This document shows, piece by piece, positions 60,268 to 64,000 of a DNA stretch of 64,000 bases; the first letter of the stretch is position 1; the number at the start of each line of letters is the position of its first letter. The DNA comes from a bacterium. GTDB lineage: Bacteria > Sysuimicrobiota > Sysuimicrobiia > Sysuimicrobiales > Humicultoraceae. The notes under the pieces were generated by a model that did not search any database, had not been told where the DNA came from, and saw only the letters and a list, made by a program, of their open reading frames with translations. The translations under genes were made by a program, and so were the position numbers. The stretch is from positions 21,242 through 85,241 of the forward strand of contig JAVHLI010000012.1 in assembly GCA_031082185.1 (NCBI GenBank), given 5' to 3'.

Positions 60268-60848
60268 GTGGCCCACGACAGGACGGCAAAACACGAGAAG
60301 CGTCGGCGGCTGTTTGAGACTGCCTCCGCCCAGGCCGGCTACTTCAGTGCTGCGCAGGCGAGATCAGCCGAGGCTTCTACCGTATCCGTGAGTTCCCGTC
60401 ATCATCGCACGAGGATGTGGTCGCCGCTTGGGTCAAGGCTGGTTTCGACCGGGCCGTCGTCTCTCACGAAACCGCGCTCTCCCTCCATGACCTCTCCACA
60501 GTCAGGCCGCACAAGATCGACCTGACCGTTCCACGCGAATTCCGGCCGCCGGGCAACCGGCCTCGATGGCCCTCTGTCTGCATCCACACGACGACGCGCG
60601 CCTTCGGCAGGGGAGACGTGGTACGCCGGTTTGGGGTTCGGATTACTTCCCCGGCACGCACGATCATCGACACAGCCGAGGCGGGCACCGATCCCGGATA
60701 CATTGTGGACGCAGTAGCAGCCGCACTCGAGCGCGGCCTCGTCACCAGCGAGGATTTGAAGCGCGCCGCGCAGGGCAGACCCGCGCGGGTGGAGCGACTG
60801 CTCGATCGGGCTATCGAGGAGGCCCGGCGTGGAACGGCAGTTCGCTGA
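60268..60848 (+). pseudogene. Broken AbiEi-type antitoxin gene
   Basis: The antitoxin of the AbiE abortive-infection/type IV toxin-antitoxin pair. Frame one (GTG 60268) codes the start of the N-terminal helix-turn-helix, EKRRRLFETASAQAGYFSAA, until about 60358. Then the reading moves to another frame, GFYRIREFPSSSHEDVVAAW, continuing as VVSHETALSLHDLSTVRPHK, ITSPARTIIDTAEAG and ending 60848. About 25 codons of the usual wing between the two pieces are absent, so a short deletion has caused the frameshift. The main open part could still be started at GTG 60417 without the DNA-binding domain. Overlaps the toxin gene by 20 bases. Confidence 0.7.
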
Positions 60849-61716
60849 TCCCGCCCACTTCCGTGCTTCCGTTGATGAGCGACTGCGGATATACGCGCGC
60901 AAGACAGGGACTCCTCTCACCGTCGTGCGGCGCCAGGCCGCATTGGATCGGCTTATCGTTCGGCTGGGCTACGTCGCTCCAAACCGCTGGGCCCTGAAAG
61001 GCGGCCTCGCCCTGGACACCCGGTTGAGCGGGCGCGCACGCGCCTCCATGGACATGGACGCTGACCACGTGCAGGGCGCCGAAGCCGCGCGCGCAGGCCT
61101 CCTTGCCGCGACAGAAGTAGACCTCGGCGACTACTTCGAGTTCGCCATCACGGGCAGCCTCGGACTGCGAGAGGGAGGTCTTGACCTCGCCACCCGGTTC
61201 CGGCTGGAATGCCCTGTTGGGGGCGTGCGGTTCGAGGTGCTGCAGGCTGACGTGACGCTGGCGCCGCCGGACGTCTGGGAGGTCGAGCGCGCCCAGCGGC
61301 CCGGCCTCCTGGCTTCGGTGGGCCTCGGACCGATCGACGTGCTGCTAGTCCCCCTGGAACGCCAGGTGGCGGAGAAGCTCCATGCGTATACGCGCACGTA
61401 TGGGGAGGGCCGAGGCAGCACCCGGGTCCGCGACCTCGTGGATTTCCTGCTAATCCGCACGTTCGAGCGCGTGGACGCACAGCGGCTTCGCGACGCGATT
61501 CACCGTACCTTCAAGAACCGCGCCACTCATCCAGTTCCCGGGCGGGTCCCGCCGCCGCCTGGCGACTGGTAGCGGGCCTACCGTGTGGAGGCGGAGCGCG
61601 TAGGGATCACGTTGGAGGTGACGGAGGCCCACAGGCTTGTCGGTGCTTGGCTGGATGTTGTGCTAGGTGAGACCGCCGAGGGTACGTGGAACCCCGAACA
61701 GGGGATCTGGGAGTAG
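60829..61716 (+). pseudogene. AbiEii-type nucleotidyltransferase toxin with internal stop
   Basis: Toxin partner of AbiEi. From ATG 60829 the frame is open for 247 codons to a TAG at 61570-61572. Site motifs are intact: KGGLALDTRL (57-66), SMDMD (73-77), VAEKLHAYTRTYGEGRGSTR and VRDLVDFLLI. After the TAG the same frame continues for 47 codons (AYRVEAERVGITLEVTEAHR, then GAWLDVVLGE and TWNPEQGIW) to TAG 61714-61716, and this tail matches the usual end of the family. So a nonsense mutation has removed the C-terminal helices. Activity of the shortened protein is uncertain. Confidence 0.75.
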
Positions 61717-61739
61717 ATGTGCCAGGTGTGGGACCGGTG

Positions 61740-61771
61740 GGTCGGAGGTTCAGATTCTCCCCCCGCTACCA
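61740..61771. repeat. Third copy of tRNA-fMet 3' end (attR-like)
   Basis: Equal to 54728-54759 except two bases (30 of 32), from the variable arm through CCA. The 5' half of a tRNA is absent upstream, so it is a remnant, not a gene. Confidence 0.7.
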
Positions 61772-61784
61772 GCATTACCTACAG

Positions 61785-61811
61785 TCCCGTCCTGGGTTGA
61801 CCGGGACGGGA
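61785..61811 (+). terminator. Hairpin after tRNA-end copy
   Basis: TCCCGTCC (61785-61792) with GGACGGGA (61804-61811), loop of 11, followed by TTGGTTCATTCT. It may close the island on the plus strand or act for the convergent AsmA gene. Confidence 0.45.
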
Positions 61812-61859
61812 TTGGTTCATTCTCGCGATGCCGCGAGGCTCGGGGAGGCGGTGCCGGCC

Positions 61860-63560
61860 CTACCGGTTCGGTAGGACAGGCAGGTTGGGCTGTTGAGGGT
61901 CTTGGTCCCGCACTGGCTGAGGCGTGCGCGATTGGGAAAACTGGGGATCGTCGAAGGTGCCTCGCACGAAGAACGGCACGCGGTAGCCGGTCGCGACCGC
62001 GGTTCCTCGCAGCACGCCACCGATTATCCGCCCCACCGATCCTGGTGCGCCCCCTGACGGCGACGTCGTCGATGTCAGGGCCTTCAGCACACCTGTCCCC
62101 GCGTAGTCCAGCGTCTTATCGAAGCCAAAGCTGCCTCCGGCCGTTCCCTCCAACCCCTCGGCATGTAACCGAAGGGCAACGCTGTGCACGCGCTGCTGCG
62201 CGACGCGAAGGTCGCCGCCGAAGTAGCTGAACCGGGTAACGCCGCCGGGCACGTCGGGTTGCAGGACCCTGGCCATTTTGGCCAGGGTGCTCTTGAGATC
62301 CAGCCCCTCGATGGTCCCGTTGCGCACCGCGAACGTTCCCGCGCCCGTCAGCGTCGCCTTCGGGTCTCGTCTGAGCGTTGTCGCTATGTGGACATCAGTC
62401 TCGAGCGTTCCGGTGATCTTGCGCGCCTGGGGCGCGGCGATTCTCATGATTTGGGTAAGGTCGACCCCACGCGCCTTCGCGGTCGCGACAGCCGGCAGGC
62501 CGGAGGCAGCATAGTCCAGCGCGGCCGAGCCCAGGACGGTGCCCCCGTAGAATGAGAGGGTATAAGAATCCAATTGGACGGTGTTCGTGTACACGCTCAG
62601 TCGGCCATTCATGCCGTCGGCCGCAAGCGGGGGAGCAACCAGGATCTTGCCGACCTGCACATCTCCGCGCGCCAGCAGGCGGCGCTGCGGAGGTGCTGTC
62701 TGGACGTCCGGTTCTTCCCCGGAACCCCTGACAATCAGTCTCCCCAGTCTATCGAGATTGAGTTGGGGAACGGTTACCGTAAACGTGACGGAGAGGGGAT
62801 CAAGGCGAGCGATCGTGACCGTGCCGTCCGCGCGCGTGTCTTCCAGCGCCGCCGCAATGGTTCCCCGCCCGGTGCCGCCTGTGATCGTGAACTCCCCCTT
62901 TTGGATCTGAATGGGCTTGGTCAGCGCTGGGGTGGAGAACTCTACGCCGCGTAGGTCAGACGTCAATTCCATGCTCTTAGCCCAGTCCTGTACGGGCGGC
63001 CGCACGTCCGGAACCTTGGCGTTCAGTCCGCTGAGGGTGAACAATGGCGTGACCTGCCGGTGGCGCTGGTCGTAGGTACTGAACGCGACTTCCACATTCC
63101 GAATGGTTACCGCGCCGATGCGGCCGAGCGACAGGAAGGAAGTGCCCCCACATCCGATAGATGCGAGGTCATAGTTCGTCTTGCCGGCCAGGTCACGAAG
63201 CAGATTCATGCGCACACCATTGACGGCGACGTACGTCACAACCATCTTGCGGGAGATTAGCGCGAGGGGCGCGACGCCGAGGTCAACCGATTTCACGATC
63301 ATCATGTCGCCGGCGACAAAACCCTCGGGGTTCTTCACTCGGAGGTTGACGACCCGCAGGTGGACCGTCGGCAGGAGGTGGAGCTTCAGCACGTCGATCT
63401 GGACCCTGCGCCCGGTGCAGCTTTCGATGAACTGAACGAGCAGCGGGCGGAACCAATCGGCCGGGACGAGCAAGGGGAGCGCTACCGCCACCACCAGCAC
63501 CAGCAGCAGCACCACACCCCCGATGCGGAACCGCTTTGATCTGTACCAGGGTTTGGTCAT
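61860..63560 (-). CDS. AsmA-family protein
   Basis: A 566-residue protein with one N-terminal membrane helix (GGVVLLLVLVVAVALPLLVP) and a long beta-rich periplasmic part. The AsmA_2 start FRPLLVQFIESCTGRRVQID and C-terminal VRNGTIEGLDLKSTLAKMAR then LRLHAEGLEGTAGGSFGFD are diagnostic. The family is related to bridge-like lipid carriers (TamB, YhdP) that move phospholipid to the outer membrane. It supports a diderm envelope. Begins the region right of the island. Confidence 0.87.
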   Translation of the reverse strand: MTKPWYRSKRFRIGGVVLLLVLVVAVALPLLVPADWFRPLLVQFIESCTGRRVQIDVLKLHLLPTVHLRVVNLRVKNPEGFVAGDMMIVKSVDLGVAPLALISRKMVVTYVAVNGVRMNLLRDLAGKTNYDLASIGCGGTSFLSLGRIGAVTIRNVEVAFSTYDQRHRQVTPLFTLSGLNAKVPDVRPPVQDWAKSMELTSDLRGVEFSTPALTKPIQIQKGEFTITGGTGRGTIAAALEDTRADGTVTIARLDPLSVTFTVTVPQLNLDRLGRLIVRGSGEEPDVQTAPPQRRLLARGDVQVGKILVAPPLAADGMNGRLSVYTNTVQLDSYTLSFYGGTVLGSAALDYAASGLPAVATAKARGVDLTQIMRIAAPQARKITGTLETDVHIATTLRRDPKATLTGAGTFAVRNGTIEGLDLKSTLAKMARVLQPDVPGGVTRFSYFGGDLRVAQQRVHSVALRLHAEGLEGTAGGSFGFDKTLDYAGTGVLKALTSTTSPSGGAPGSVGRIIGGVLRGTAVATGYRVPFFVRGTFDDPQFSQSRTPQPVRDQDPQQPNLPVLPNR

Positions 63561-63728
63561 GGCGTACCGCCCCGACTCCTGGTCAGGAGCTGGAGGATCT
63601 TAGAGAAGAATCACACCCCCAGCGTACGCTCCTACGGCCCCGACGACAAGGCTCCCGAGGGTGCCGCCGGGGCCGTCCTCCTGCGCTACATTCTTTGCTC
63701 CAACTCGATACCCAGCCGGCTTCTTCCC

Positions 63729-64000
63729 TCAGAAGCCATGGAACGTCGCGCTAGGGAAGGCGCGCTGTAGTCCCGCCATCAAACGCCGCGCCCACTGGCG
63801 AGCCAACTCCATCGTCGTCACGTGTGTGCCCGCGGCGTCTTCTGGCGTTACCGTGATGACAGTTATGCCGGCCACCACGATCGTGGCACTCCGTCCCAAC
63901 GGGCGAACCAGAAGCGGGATGCTACGTCGGTCGATTCCTGGAATACTGAGCACCTCCGTGATCCGGCGCTCGATCTGAACGACCCGCTGCTCCAGAGAAA
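63729..64000 (-). CDS. Partial protein at right edge, function not recognised
   Basis: An open minus-strand frame enters from beyond the window and ends at TGA 63731-63729. The visible 90 codons read EQRVVQIERRITEVLSIPG, then SATIVVAGITVITVTPEDAA and MELARQWARRLMAGLQRAFP. An ITVTPEDA strand followed by an amphipathic helix is similar in shape to the periplasmic segment before the channel in some mechanosensitive-channel proteins, but here it is the C-terminus, so that is a guess. The 168 bases to the AsmA gene show no feature. Confidence 0.5.
   Translation of the reverse strand, partial: SLEQRVVQIERRITEVLSIPGIDRRSIPLLVRPLGRSATIVVAGITVITVTPEDAAGTHVTTMELARQWARRLMAGLQRAFPSATFHGF

Larger units (their letters stand above)
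54760..61771. mobile_element. Candidate tRNA-fMet genomic island, decayed, no integrase seen
   Basis: Region bounded by the intact tRNA 3' end on the left and a 32-base copy of that end on the right (61740-61771, 30 of 32 bases equal). A shorter copy (59371-59390, 19 of 20 equal to 54744-54763) divides it into two segments. Cargo: degraded nuclease gene, peptide-type binding protein, argH, vapBC in the first; pRiA4b ORF-3 protein and a broken abiE pair in the second. No integrase, transposase or replication gene is found, so it may be a relic or a satellite. The boundaries are inferred from the repeats only. Confidence 0.5.

Noticed and set aside
60268..60848. Programmed frameshift in the AbiEi-type antitoxin
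   Set aside because: No slippery run is seen at the junction and a block of the usual domain is missing, so a deletion is the simpler reading.
61570..61716. Amber readthrough or recoded TAG in the AbiEii-type toxin
   Set aside because: TAG serves as a normal stop at many genes here (for example nuoN, nuoJ, ABC genes), with no special element after the codon; mutation in a decaying region is more likely.
61740..61771. A second tRNA-Met gene
   Set aside because: Only the variable-arm to CCA part is present; no 5' acceptor, D-arm or anticodon stem upstream.

Overview
The window looks like a chromosomal segment of a high-GC (by eye roughly two-thirds G+C) free-living, respiring bacterium. Outer-membrane-type genes (a TolC-family protein with an HlyD adaptor and ABC exporter, and an AsmA-family protein) point to a two-membrane cell. 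Gene order and families shared with Firmicutes (DUF348/3D protein next to rsmA, then ispE and a Bacillus-type purR; LCP and GerMN proteins) suggest a deep-branching diderm lineage of the Terrabacteria side, such as Armatimonadota or CSP1-3-like bacteria. The phylum is an inference and is not settled by the sequence read here.

Layout. 1-1735: left-edge partial thyX (minus) and a CoA-type Nudix hydrolase. 1753-15592: promoter plus a complete fourteen-gene complex I operon, nuoA to nuoN. 15589-18658: lgt (minus), a variant peptide deformylase and a secreted M1-like metallopeptidase. 18698-29942: a panB-like gene, an unrecognised 431-residue protein, then from its own promoter a DeoR-regulated catabolic operon (BtpA-family protein, FGGY kinase, SDR dehydrogenase, ABC importer, amidohydrolase, creatininase). 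30029-32585: ligA and a GerMN protein. 32616-40805: a propionyl-CoA to methylmalonyl-CoA cluster containing a protein that ends in an Hfq-like Sm domain, two carboxylase subunits, a biotin carrier, mutase large subunit and a MeaB-epimerase fusion. 40881-48786: housekeeping block (3D-domain protein, rsmA, aminotransferase, LCP, ispE, nucleotidyltransferase, purR, SMI1/KNR4). 48814-54611: TolC/HlyD/two ATPases/one permease exporter.

54683-61771: initiator tRNA-Met(CAT) followed by a variable region in which the 3' end of that tRNA recurs twice (near 59.38 and 61.75 kb). Between the copies lie a degraded nuclease-like gene, a peptide-type binding protein, a solitary argH, VapBC, a pRiA4b ORF-3 protein and a broken AbiE toxin-antitoxin pair. 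This is best read as a decayed, stepwise-accreted tRNA island with no integrase inside the window. 61860-64000: AsmA-family gene and a right-edge partial gene, both minus.

How the parts fit: complex I feeds respiration. The propionate cluster would turn odd-chain or branched-chain products into methylmalonyl-CoA isomers, although the B12-binding mutase subunit is not here. The DeoR operon appears to import and break down one specific, unidentified compound, probably a sugar-like or N-containing one. The most unusual items are the Hfq-like fusion protein, the MeaB-epimerase fusion, the unrecognised 431-residue protein beside a divergent PanB, and the tRNA island with its disrupted AbiE pair.
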